Below, one piece after another: positions 1 through 7,496 of a DNA stretch of 33,952 nucleotides. Under the pieces are notes generated by a model. That model searched no databases and was not told the DNA's origin. It worked only from the letters and a program-made list of their open reading frames with translations. Source of the DNA: Burkholderiales bacterium (GTDB taxonomy: Bacteria > Pseudomonadota > Gammaproteobacteria > Burkholderiales > Casimicrobiaceae); the NCBI GenBank assembly GCA_016790165.1, contig JAEUPL010000017.1:82983-116934 (forward strand). Direction: 5' to 3'. Position 1 is the first letter of the stretch, and every line of letters starts with the position of its first letter. The position numbers were made by a program, and so were the translations under genes.

Positions 1-1146
1 CTTGTTCTTTTCTGGCATCCGCCAGTAGCCACCGAATACGTTGGGGCCGCGCACTTCGATGCCGCCGATATCGTCCACCGCGCAACGGCCGCCCTTGTCG
101 TCGGACACGCGAACGCTGACACCAGGAAGCGGGAAACCCACCGTGCCGCCGCGCCGTTCACCGTGCGCAGCGTCGTAGGGATTCGACGTCAGCATGCAGG
201 TTTCGCTCATGCCATAGCGCTCGAGAATGGTGTGGCCGGTGCGCTCGCGGAACTCATTGAACGTTTCGATCAGAAGGGGTGCCGAGCCCGCAATGAACAG
301 ACGCATATTGGTGCAGGTCGCTTGCATCAGTCGCGGCGTGGCGTTTGCAAGCAGGCGCACGTAGAGCGTGGGTACGCCCATGAACACGGTTGCCTCGGGC
401 AGGCGGGCAATCACAGCCGTCGGATCGAACTTCGCGAACCAGATCATGCGTGCACCTGAGAGCAAGGCGCAGTGCGATGCGACGAACAGACCATGCACGT
501 GAAAAATCGGCAGCGCGTGAATCAGCACGTCGCGACCCGACCAGCCCCAATAGCTCACCAGCGTCTGGGCGTTCGACAGCAAATTGCGATGCGACAGCAT
601 GGCGCCCTTGCTGCGCCCGGTGGTGCCGCTGGTGTAGAGAATCGCAGCAAGATCGTCGGCCTTGCGCACCGCTGTTGCGTGCGCTGTTGATTGCGCAGCT
701 GCTGCATCGGACAGTGTGCCCAGACCGTTCTCGTCCAGGGTGAACACCTTCGTCACCCTGGCCGCGTCGGCGATCGGCTGCACCCACGGCAGCGATTTCG
801 GCGAACAGACCACGACCGCCGGTTCCGCGTTGCCGACAAAGTATTCGATCTCTGCCGCCTGATACGCCGTGTTGAGCGGCAGATACACATAACCCGCGCG
901 AAGTACACCCAGGTAGAGCATCAAGGCTTCCACGCTCTTTTCCGTCTGCACGGCGACGCGGCTGCCTTCGGGCAGTTGCATGCCGCTGAGCAAGTTGGCG
1001 ATGCGCGCTGTCGCCTCGTCAATGTCGCGCCAGGTGTATTGGCGCAGGCTGGTGCCGGTCGCGCTGTCGGCGGCGTCAATCGCCGGCGCATCCAGGTTGG
1101 CCGGAAATGCCACGCGCAGCGCAGCGAATAGATTTTCGTTTTCCAT
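1..1146 (-). CDS. matB: Malonyl-CoA synthetase (partial, C-terminus beyond window)
   Basis: This is an ANL-superfamily acyl-CoA synthetase that should activate malonate to malonyl-CoA with ATP and CoA in the cytoplasm. The frame is open from an ATG at 1146 (protein begins MENENLFAALRVAF) to the window edge, giving 382 codons; about a quarter of a usual ~500-residue MatB is missing at the C-terminus. The AMP-binding P-loop YTSGTTGRSKGAMLSH lies at about residues 171-186, and ERYGMSET, the A5-type motif, follows near residue 310. The specific call to malonate rests on context: it is the last visible gene of a run that contains malonyl-CoA decarboxylase and a GntR regulator, 35 nt after the Bug receptor. 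The ribosome-binding site is weak (GAAGA). A related short-chain acyl-CoA ligase is the alternative, but the pairing with matA makes MatB much the best reading. Confidence 0.9.
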   Translation of the reverse strand, partial: MENENLFAALRVAFPANLDAPAIDAADSATGTSLRQYTWRDIDEATARIANLLSGMQLPEGSRVAVQTEKSVEALMLYLGVLRAGYVYLPLNTAYQAAEIEYFVGNAEPAVVVCSPKSLPWVQPIADAARVTKVFTLDENGLGTLSDAAAAQSTAHATAVRKADDLAAILYTSGTTGRSKGAMLSHRNLLSNAQTLVSYWGWSGRDVLIHALPIFHVHGLFVASHCALLSGARMIWFAKFDPTAVIARLPEATVFMGVPTLYVRLLANATPRLMQATCTNMRLFIAGSAPLLIETFNEFRERTGHTILERYGMSETCMLTSNPYDAAHGERRGGTVGFPLPGVSVRVSDDKGGRCAVDDIGGIEVRGPNVFGGYWRMPEKNK

Positions 1147-1181
1147 CGGTCTTCGCGGGCGTCAGGTGCCCGTTATCTTGT

Positions 1182-2168
1182 TTAGTCCAGTTTCGCACCG
1201 GACGCCTTGGCCACTTCGCCCCAGCGCTTGATTTCGCCGGTCACAAACTTGCCGAACGCGTCGCCGTACAGATCGGGCAATTCCGCGCCAAGCCCGTTCC
1301 AGATCATTTTCAACTCATCGGAGTTGTACGCCTTCTTGAGCTCCGCCTGCAGTTTGGCGATCACGTCGGCGGGCGTGCCCTTCGGCGCCCACAGGCCATA
1401 CCACGTGGAGACCTTGTAGTTGAGGCCCTGCTCGGCTGCGGTCGGAATGTTCGGAAATCCCGGCGCACGCTTGTCGCTGGCGACCGCAATGGCCTTGATT
1501 CGCCCCCCCTTGATGTGACCGGCGCTGGAACCCATGCCGTCGAACATCGCGTCGATCTGACCGCCCATCAGGTCAGTCAGCGCGGGGCCGGCGCCCTTGT
1601 AGGGCACATGCGCAATCTTCGTCCCGGCGAGGCCATTGAACAGCTCACCGGCCAAGTGGTGCGACGACCCGTTGCCGGCGGAGCCGTAGTTCATTTTTCC
1701 GTCGGCCTTCTTCGCCGCATCAATGAAGCCCTTGAGATCGTTCGCAGGCACACGCTGCGGATTGACCACGATGACCTGCGGTACTGAGGACACCAGTGCT
1801 ACCGGCACGAAGCTCTTCTCGATGTCGTAGTCGAGTTTCGGATACATCGACGGTGCAATCGCATGGTGAACTGCGCCCATGAAGAAGGTGTAACCATCCG
1901 GCGCTGCCTTCGCAGCGATACCGGCACCCACGGTGCCGCCCGCGCCGCCGCGGTTATCGATGATGAATTGCCTGCCTGTGTTTTTGCTGAGTGTTGCGGT
2001 CAGCGGGCGGGCAAATGCGTCGGTGCCACCGCCGGCAGGGAATGGCACTACGATCGTGACCGGCTTGGTCGGCCAGTTCGGCTCAGCGTAGGCACTGGCG
2101 AGGAGCGTCGTGCCCGTCAGCAGCGTGGTGAGGGCGCACCACGTGGCGCGTGCAGCGTTGAATTTCAT
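1182..2168 (-). CDS. Bug/TctC-family periplasmic substrate-binding receptor
   Basis: This is a tripartite tricarboxylate transporter (TTT) receptor of the Bug family, a periplasmic protein of 328 residues. The N-terminus is a Sec signal peptide with likely cleavage after ASAYA at about residue 28. The family hallmark VVPFPAGGGTDAFARPL follows, and PYKGAGPALTDLMGGQIDAMF lies mid-protein. The start at 2168 has a strong AAGGAGG site four bases upstream. It sits between matA (68 nt upstream) and matB (35 nt downstream), so I infer that the ligand is malonate or a related dicarboxylate. No TctA/TctB membrane partners are present in the window. Bug receptors are often encoded far from their permease, so the missing partners do not contradict function, but the ligand is unproven. 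Confidence 0.92.
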   Translation of the reverse strand: MKFNAARATWCALTTLLTGTTLLASAYAEPNWPTKPVTIVVPFPAGGGTDAFARPLTATLSKNTGRQFIIDNRGGAGGTVGAGIAAKAAPDGYTFFMGAVHHAIAPSMYPKLDYDIEKSFVPVALVSSVPQVIVVNPQRVPANDLKGFIDAAKKADGKMNYGSAGNGSSHHLAGELFNGLAGTKIAHVPYKGAGPALTDLMGGQIDAMFDGMGSSAGHIKGGRIKAIAVASDKRAPGFPNIPTAAEQGLNYKVSTWYGLWAPKGTPADVIAKLQAELKKAYNSDELKMIWNGLGAELPDLYGDAFGKFVTGEIKRWGEVAKASGAKLD

Positions 2169-2236
2169 GAGTCCTCCTTGATTGAAAATGTAAGCGCTAT
2201 GGCTGTGTGGCGCCTGTCGGGTTTGGGTGTGAGTTG

Positions 2237-3580
2237 CTACAGCAGAGATGACACCGCACGGGCATGGGTCACCGTGCCATTCACGAAGTCCTCGTGCGAC
2301 TGCTCTACGCGATCGAGGTTGTAGAGATAGTTGACCATCAGGCCGGCCGATTGCCGCAATCCCTTCGGCGACAGATCGGCCAGCGCGTTGAGTCGCTCAA
2401 GCCGCGCGCCGTTGTCGAGGTGGAATCGCGCGACCGGGTCACCCTGCGCGCGCGGCGATTCGTGAATGAGGTAAGCACTGGCGAGCGCCAGTAGCGCGTC
2501 ACCGGTATCGCCGTCCAGCGCCTGGAGAAATTCCCGATTCGCGAGTCGGGAAACGTCGCCGTACGTCGCGGCGGCGAGCGCGTCGTGCGCGGCTGACAAT
2601 CGCTTCAGCGTAGCGGGTTTGAGCCCGTCGTAGACCAGCGCCGCCTTGCCGCGCGCGAGCCACGCCATGAATCCCGGAATCGGAGACAGCGTACAAAAGG
2701 TCTTCAGCTGCGGCAACTCTTCCTTCAGCGCCTCGGCAACCCGCTTGATCAGGAAGTTGCCAAGCGAGACGCCGCGCAGGCCGGGCTCGCAGTTGCTGAT
2801 GGAGTAGAACGCCGCCACCCGATACTGCTTCGGCGACGTGACGGGCGAGTTTTTGTCGATGAGCGGCGCAATCGCGTCCGGCATCGCAGCGACCAGTGCG
2901 ACTTCGACAAAGATGAGCGGTGTCTCGGCCAGTTGCGGGTGAAAGAACGCAAAGCAGCGGCGGTCGGGCTGCAGACGTCGTCGCAGGTCGTCCCAGCCAT
3001 CGATGGCATGAACGGCCTCATGCCGGATGATCTGCTCGAGCAAATGCGCTGGCGAGCTCCAGTCGACGCGGCGCATCTCGAGAAAACCCGGGTTGAACCA
3101 GGACGACAGCAGGTGCAGCAGGTCGGCCTCCACCGACTGCCACTCACCATGCTCGCGCAAGCGCTTGAGCAAACGGCGGCGCAACCGCACCAGCGCTGCC
3201 GTGCCGCCCGGTGCACGGTTCAGGCGGCGGAACAACTCCTGACGCGGTGGTTCTGCGACTGCCGATAGCGTGGCGAGTGTGGCGGCGGAGGGACCGGCGG
3301 CGTAGGCCTGCGCGGCGTGGAGCACGGCAGCGGGATGTGGCGAGAACTCATGCGCCAGCGCGTCGAACAGCACATCAACTTCGTCCTCGGCGAGCGTTTC
3401 AATTTCGCGGATGATCGCTTGCGCGATGACCGGCGAATTGGCTTCGGCACGCACCGATAGCAGACGGTGACACTCGCGTACGAGCCTGGCGACGCGACGG
3501 TCGCTGGAAATCTGCGAGAGGTGTTGTGCCGCCTTGCGCAGCGCAGGCACCGGTGAGAGATCGGTCAGCACGTTAGGCAT
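2237..3580 (-). CDS. matA: Malonyl-CoA decarboxylase
   Basis: The enzyme converts malonyl-CoA to acetyl-CoA and CO2. The protein is 447 residues, close to Rhizobium MatA. An N-terminal helical region is followed by the catalytic GNAT-like domain. WFNPGFLEMRRVDWSSPAHL (161-180) and RHEAVHAIDGWDDLRRRL (186-203) are family motifs. The catalytic serine should be Ser299 in TLSPIPGF, and the catalytic histidine His387 in RFHLDNGA, by analogy with Ser329/His423 of the human enzyme. I chose the ATG at 3580 rather than an upstream in-frame ATG at 3625, because 3580 has a GGGAGG site and overlaps the matR stop by 8 nt (ATGCCTAA), a classic coupling arrangement. The longer version would add 15 uncharacteristic residues lying inside matR. 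It is the second gene of the mat operon. Confidence 0.95.
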   Translation of the reverse strand: MPNVLTDLSPVPALRKAAQHLSQISSDRRVARLVRECHRLLSVRAEANSPVIAQAIIREIETLAEDEVDVLFDALAHEFSPHPAAVLHAAQAYAAGPSAATLATLSAVAEPPRQELFRRLNRAPGGTAALVRLRRRLLKRLREHGEWQSVEADLLHLLSSWFNPGFLEMRRVDWSSPAHLLEQIIRHEAVHAIDGWDDLRRRLQPDRRCFAFFHPQLAETPLIFVEVALVAAMPDAIAPLIDKNSPVTSPKQYRVAAFYSISNCEPGLRGVSLGNFLIKRVAEALKEELPQLKTFCTLSPIPGFMAWLARGKAALVYDGLKPATLKRLSAAHDALAAATYGDVSRLANREFLQALDGDTGDALLALASAYLIHESPRAQGDPVARFHLDNGARLERLNALADLSPKGLRQSAGLMVNYLYNLDRVEQSHEDFVNGTVTHARAVSSLL

Positions 3581-4280
3581 TTGAGGCCTCCCTCGGTGAT
3601 GCGTTGGTGGAGTCCCCGGATTCAATTCTTCTCAGTGTTTTCAGCGCCGCATGTTGTGCCAGCAGATGGTCATGCATGGCTCGCTCGGCACGCGCGGCGT
3701 CGCGCTCGAAGATCGCGGCGATGAGAACGCGGTGTTCGTTGATCGAGGCGTCGATACGCCCCGGCAGAACCAGCTGGCGGCCGCGCAGCATGCGTACAAA
3801 TTTGCGCAGATCCGCGGTGACGCGGTCAAGCCAGCGGTTGCCAGCAAGGCGTTGCACATAGCTGTGGAACTCATGGTTGGCCCGGTAGTAGCCGTCCACA
3901 TCATGAGCGGAAGCGGTGCGCTCGAGCTCGTCGTGCAGACGGCGCAATTCGCGTAGATCGGCGTCTGTCGCGCGCTGGGTTGCCTCGAACGCACAGCGCC
4001 CCTCGAGCATTGCCATGATCGGGAACAATTCATCGGCGTCCGTCGCCGTCATCTCGATGACGCGACAACCGCGGCGCGGCACCGGTTCGACCAAACCTTC
4101 CGAAACCAGCACCTTGAGTGCCTCGCGAAGCGGCGTGCGGCTGATCTGCCAACGTTCGGCGAAGGCGTTCTCGTCGATGAAATCGCCCGGTGCGAGCTGT
4201 CGGTCGAAGATCTGTGATCGCAGCCGCTCCGCCACCTGGTCGTGCAACGACACCGTACGAAAGGGGATCACGTCGCTCAC
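3573..4280 (-). CDS. matR: GntR/FadR-subfamily transcriptional regulator of the mat operon
   Basis: This is a 235-residue regulator with an N-terminal winged helix (about residues 10-75; recognition region AFAERWQISRTPLREALKVL) and a C-terminal all-helical FCD ligand domain (about 82-215). Acidic and histidine residues in the FCD domain (ANHEFHSYV, SINEHRVLI, MHDHLL) fit a metal or carboxylate ligand pocket. The start is a GTG at 4280 with GGAGGTG upstream. It is the first gene of the mat run and overlaps matA by 8 nt. In rhizobia, MatR is a malonate-responsive repressor of matABC, so autoregulation through the inverted repeat at 4406-4424 is expected. The name is assigned from position and domain class, not from ligand evidence. 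Confidence 0.87.
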   Translation of the reverse strand: MSDVIPFRTVSLHDQVAERLRSQIFDRQLAPGDFIDENAFAERWQISRTPLREALKVLVSEGLVEPVPRRGCRVIEMTATDADELFPIMAMLEGRCAFEATQRATDADLRELRRLHDELERTASAHDVDGYYRANHEFHSYVQRLAGNRWLDRVTADLRKFVRMLRGRQLVLPGRIDASINEHRVLIAAIFERDAARAERAMHDHLLAQHAALKTLRRIESGDSTNASPREASNA

Positions 4281-4405
4281 TTGTCACCTCCAGCCATGTT
4301 GAAGCCACGCGAACGCGGCGTTCTCGGTGCACGCGCGGTGGCCCGTCGGGCAACAACGGGCCGGCGTTCGTGCGCATCGCTTTGACGTCCGGGTTTGCGT
4401 GGCTT

Positions 4406-4424
4406 TCTCATCATAATTATGAGA
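4406..4424. promoter_or_regulatory. Inverted repeat over the mat -10 box, probable MatR operator
   Basis: TCTCATCATAATTATGAGA has 6-bp arms (TCTCAT/ATGAGA), and its centre includes the perfect 10-bp palindrome CATAATTATG at 4412-4421. It covers the -10 box of the mat promoter, so a bound dimer would block RNA polymerase. Assignment to MatR is inference; the symmetry is directly visible. Confidence 0.55.
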
Positions 4425-4441
4425 TTACAGCATTTTGTCAA
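4413..4441 (-). promoter_or_regulatory. Sigma-70-like promoter of the mat operon
   Basis: On the minus strand a perfect TTGACA (4441-4436) is followed by a 17-nt spacer and AATTAT (4418-4413, four of six consensus bases). It faces matR, whose GTG lies about 130 nt downstream. This is the only convincing -35/-10 pair in the intergenic region. Confidence 0.65.
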
Positions 4442-4701
4442 CGCCGACAAGGTGACGAATCGACCAAGCCGCGGCAGCGCGACGGTTGGCGGCGTTACGA
4501 CGAACACGACACAGCTTTATAGCTGTAACGACTGTTTTTCGTGACTTGCGCGCGATTTTTCTGTCAAGTCGACTTGTGCCTTTTTTGACGCTGAAGCACC
4601 GTTGAGCTGTCGCGAATGCTGAAAAGTTGTTTGTGCGTGGTGGAACAACGCACGCCCATCGCGCCGCTATCGCCGCCTGCACGCGCTGCTACGCTTCGGG
4701 G

Positions 4702-5643
4702 ATGCCTTCCGACCACGCCTACGCACCCCGCAAACTATTCAACCGGCATCGCATTCCTGTTCGCGGACACACCGCCGAAGTGTTGACCTGGGGTGACCCC
4801 GCCCACGAACCTGTATTGATGCTGCACGGCTGGATGGACGTCGCGGCCTCGTTCCAGTTTCTGGTCGATGCGATGGTGCGCGACTGGTATGTGATCGCGC
4901 CGGATCAGCGTGGCTACGGCGGCACCGAGCCGTCGCGTGAGGCTGCCGGCGGCTACTGGTTTCCGGAGTACGTGGCGGATCTGGAGGCGGTGCTCGACCA
5001 CTTTAGTCCGAATGCGCCAATGCATCTCGTGGGCCACAGCCTGGGCGGCAATGTGTGCTGCCTCTACGCTGGCTTGCGCCCTGAGCGCGTGAAGCGGCTG
5101 GTCTCGCTGGACGGCTTCGGCATTCCATCGACGCCACCGTCGAAGGCGGCTGCGCGTTACGTTGACTGGCTAGATGCGATCAAGGCGGGCGCAACGCTCA
5201 GCAGTTACGAAACGCTGGATCGCGTCGCTGACCGGCTGCAAAAGAACAACCCGCGCCTGACGCGCGACCGCGCTGTCTGGCTCGCTGCGCACTGGGCCGA
5301 ACTGCGTGACGACGAACGCTGGCACCTGCGTGCCGATCCCGCGCACAAATTGCCATTTCCAACGGTCTACCGGCTCGACGAAGTCATTGGCATCTGGCAA
5401 CGCGTGACCGCCCCGACGCTCTGGCTCGGCGCCAGCGATTCGGATGCCAAGAAATGGGTCGGCTACTCCGATGAGAGCTTTGTACCGGAGACGCGCGACG
5501 GCCACGCACCGGGCAGTTTCGCCTCGCGTCTGGCGGCGTTCCGCGACATTCGCTTCGAAGTGATCGCTGACGCCGGACACATGCTGCAGCATGATCAGCC
5601 GGCGCTGGTTGCCGCGAAAGTGGAGGCACATCTTGCAGCCTGA
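4702..5643 (+). CDS. Alpha/beta-fold hydrolase
   Basis: This is a 313-residue cytoplasmic hydrolase of the alpha/beta superfamily with no signal peptide. LHGWMDVAASF (41-51) is the oxyanion-hole region, GHSLGG (111-116) the nucleophile elbow with Ser113, and DAGHMLQHD (290-298) carries the catalytic His293. The acid is probably Asp246 or Asp248 in LGASDSD. A cap region lies at about 140-235. The ATG at 4702 starts just before the recognisable domain; an in-frame ATG at 4627 would add 25 residues of no recognisable character. Neither start has a strong ribosome-binding site, so the start is uncertain. The substrate cannot be read from the sequence. It precedes the permease gene by 34 nt on the same strand and may be co-transcribed. 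Confidence 0.9.
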   Translation: MPSDHAYAPRKLFNRHRIPVRGHTAEVLTWGDPAHEPVLMLHGWMDVAASFQFLVDAMVRDWYVIAPDQRGYGGTEPSREAAGGYWFPEYVADLEAVLDHFSPNAPMHLVGHSLGGNVCCLYAGLRPERVKRLVSLDGFGIPSTPPSKAAARYVDWLDAIKAGATLSSYETLDRVADRLQKNNPRLTRDRAVWLAAHWAELRDDERWHLRADPAHKLPFPTVYRLDEVIGIWQRVTAPTLWLGASDSDAKKWVGYSDESFVPETRDGHAPGSFASRLAAFRDIRFEVIADAGHMLQHDQPALVAAKVEAHLAA

Positions 5644-5677
5644 CAGCAGTTGCGTGGTGGTGAGCGGATGAACTGAC

Positions 5678-6673
5678 GTGACCCTGCATGAACAGCCTCT
5701 GCTGCGCGTCGCCCTGATTGCCGCCGCACTGCTCGCTGCCGCCATGGTGCTCTCGCTCGTCGTCGGCGCCTACCCGCTCCCGTTCAGCAAACTGCTCAGC
5801 GGCGAATTGAACGATGCGGAGTGGTCGGTGCTGACCCAGTTGCGGGCGCCGCGCGTGCTTGCCGCCTGCGCCGGCGGTGCCGCCTTCGCGCTGGCTGGGG
5901 CGGCGCTGCAGGCACTGTTTCGCAATCCCCTGGCAGACCCCGGGTTGCTTGGCGTGCCCTCCGCCGCTGGCCTCGGCGCGGCCATCGCACTGATCGTGAT
6001 GGGCGCCGGCGCCGCACTGTGGCTCGGCGCACTGGCCGGCGCGGCGCTGGCGCTGGCCGCGATGCTCTTTGTCGTGCGTCGCGGCGCGGGCCCGATGGCG
6101 GGTGGCACGGTCACCCTCTTGCTGCTGGGCATTGCAATCAATGCGGCGTGCGCGGCCGGGCTGGCTCTGCTCACCGCGCTCGCCTCGGAAGGGCAGTTGA
6201 AGACACTGTCGTTCTGGATGCTCGGCAGCTTTGCCGCTCTCGACTGGCCCGTGGTCGTCGCCATGCTCGCCTGCACGGCAACGGGTGCCGTGGCACTGCT
6301 CGCGCACGCCAACGCCCTCGCGGCGCTCGCGCTGGGTGAACGCGCAGCGCGCACCGTTGGCGTGGACGTACAGCAGCTGCGTTTTCGCGTCGCCGTGGTC
6401 ACCGCCGCGATGGTGGCGATCATCACGGCGTTCTGCGGCGGCGTCGGTTTCGTGGGGCTGGCGGCGCCGCACATTGCGCGACTGACGGTGGGTTCCTCAC
6501 CGCGCCGCACGTTGCCCGTCGCCGCATTGATTGGAGCCATGTTATGCGTCCTCGCGGACGTCGTCGCGCGCTCGATTGCGCCGCCGATTGAGCTACCCGT
6601 GGGCGCGATTACCGCAGTACTGGGCGTGCCGTTGCTGGTCTCACTGGTCACGCGAAAGTCGCAGCAGCCATGA
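5678..6673 (+). CDS. FecCD/BtuC-family ABC transporter permease
   Basis: This is the inner-membrane subunit of a type II ABC importer for iron-siderophore, heme or cobalamin, 331 residues and almost entirely hydrophobic with about nine to ten membrane segments. Family marks are QLRAPRVLAA, LFRNPLADPGLLGVPSAAGLG near residues 82-102, and the coupling-helix region FCGGVGFVGLAAPHIARL near 255-272. Translation starts at GTG 5678. Its stop overlaps the ATG of the next gene (ATGA at 6670-6673), so permease and ATPase are translationally coupled. No periplasmic binding protein or TonB-dependent receptor gene is present nearby, unusual for this family, so the substrate is undecided; resemblance of its partner to HmuV favours heme. 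Confidence 0.93.
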   Translation: MTLHEQPLLRVALIAAALLAAAMVLSLVVGAYPLPFSKLLSGELNDAEWSVLTQLRAPRVLAACAGGAAFALAGAALQALFRNPLADPGLLGVPSAAGLGAAIALIVMGAGAALWLGALAGAALALAAMLFVVRRGAGPMAGGTVTLLLLGIAINAACAAGLALLTALASEGQLKTLSFWMLGSFAALDWPVVVAMLACTATGAVALLAHANALAALALGERAARTVGVDVQQLRFRVAVVTAAMVAIITAFCGGVGFVGLAAPHIARLTVGSSPRRTLPVAALIGAMLCVLADVVARSIAPPIELPVGAITAVLGVPLLVSLVTRKSQQP

Positions 6674-7434
6674 ACGTCACCAGTTCCCAGCTGCTGAACG
6701 TTGGCGCGCTTTCAGTGCACGCCGGAGCAGCGCGATTGCTGCACGATATCTCGTTCGATGTCGCCGCAGGCGAAGTGCTGGCGCTGCTCGGCGCCAACGG
6801 CGCGGGCAAGAGCACGCTGATGATGGCACTCGCCGGCGAGTTCGCATCGGCGAACCAGCACATCACATTCGATGGCCACCCGCTCACCGCGTGGAGCCGT
6901 CACGCAATCGCGCAACGGCGGGCAGTAAATGCCAGCGAGCCGCCCGTCCCGTTCACCATGAACGCTGGCGACTACGTGGCACTCGGGCGACCGTTTGTCG
7001 CACCCGATGACCGCGCCATTGCGCACGCATTGACCGAGTGCCACGCCCGCGAGTGGCGAACGCGCGACTACGCCACCCTGTCGATGGGTGAGCAGCTGCG
7101 CGTTCAACTCGCACGATCGCTGTACCAGCTCGGCGGTGACGATCCGCGCGAGCGCTGCCTGTGGTTGCTCGACGAACCGTGCGCCCATCTCGACATGGCT
7201 CAACGCCATTTCGTACTGACGCTCATCGCACGCATTGCAAAGGCGCGACGCTGGGCCGTCGTGTTTTCCACACACGACCCACTGGAAGCGCAACTGATTG
7301 CCGACCGGGCGCTGCTGCTACGTCACGGCGAGGCACTCAGCATCGCGCCAATCGACATCGCCCTGACCGAAGCAAACCTGTCCGCGTGCTACGGTCGCCC
7401 GATCACCCGGCGTGCCGGCTTCGTCTCGGAGTGA
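6670..7434 (+). CDS. hmuV: HmuV-like ABC transporter ATP-binding protein
   Basis: This is the ATPase partner of the FecCD permease, 254 residues. Walker A GANGAGKST is at 41-49, the signature LSMGE at 137-141 (usual LSGGE), Walker B LWLLDE at 164-169, and the H-loop His at 202. The stretch HPLTAWSRHAIAQRRAV is characteristic of HmuV heme-import ATPases. One oddity is clear: where HmuV-like proteins have a Q-loop glutamine after RRAV (RRAVLPQ), this protein reads RRAVNASEPP, so the glutamine appears to be replaced by serine. The Q-loop normally contacts the metal/gamma-phosphate and couples to the permease. The gene overlaps the permease stop by 4 nt. BtuD/FhuC-type roles remain possible. Confidence 0.85.
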   Translation: MNVTSSQLLNVGALSVHAGAARLLHDISFDVAAGEVLALLGANGAGKSTLMMALAGEFASANQHITFDGHPLTAWSRHAIAQRRAVNASEPPVPFTMNAGDYVALGRPFVAPDDRAIAHALTECHAREWRTRDYATLSMGEQLRVQLARSLYQLGGDDPRERCLWLLDEPCAHLDMAQRHFVLTLIARIAKARRWAVVFSTHDPLEAQLIADRALLLRHGEALSIAPIDIALTEANLSACYGRPITRRAGFVSE

Positions 7435-7496
7435 TCACGCCGCAAGGCGCGGGGCCTGGCGTTGCTGCGACCTGGCGAACCAATGCCGATGGATCG

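Larger units (their letters stand above)
4281..4701. other. Divergent intergenic region between matR and the alpha/beta hydrolase
   Basis: No gene is supported in this 421-bp stretch. It holds the mat promoter and operator (4406-4441) and two further perfect symmetric sites: ACAGCT-TTAT-AGCTGT at 4511-4526 and CAAGTCGACTTG at 4565-4576. Part of it (4400-4630) is less GC-rich than the flanking genes, as expected for a regulatory region. I could not define a good promoter for the rightward hydrolase gene. Confidence 0.6.

Noticed and set aside
5384-6651. Long open frames antisense to the FecCD permease (up to 362 codons)
   Set aside because: Their products are rich in Arg, Gln, Ala, Ser and Pro with no domain, while the other strand encodes a clear permease. 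High GC keeps antisense frames open.
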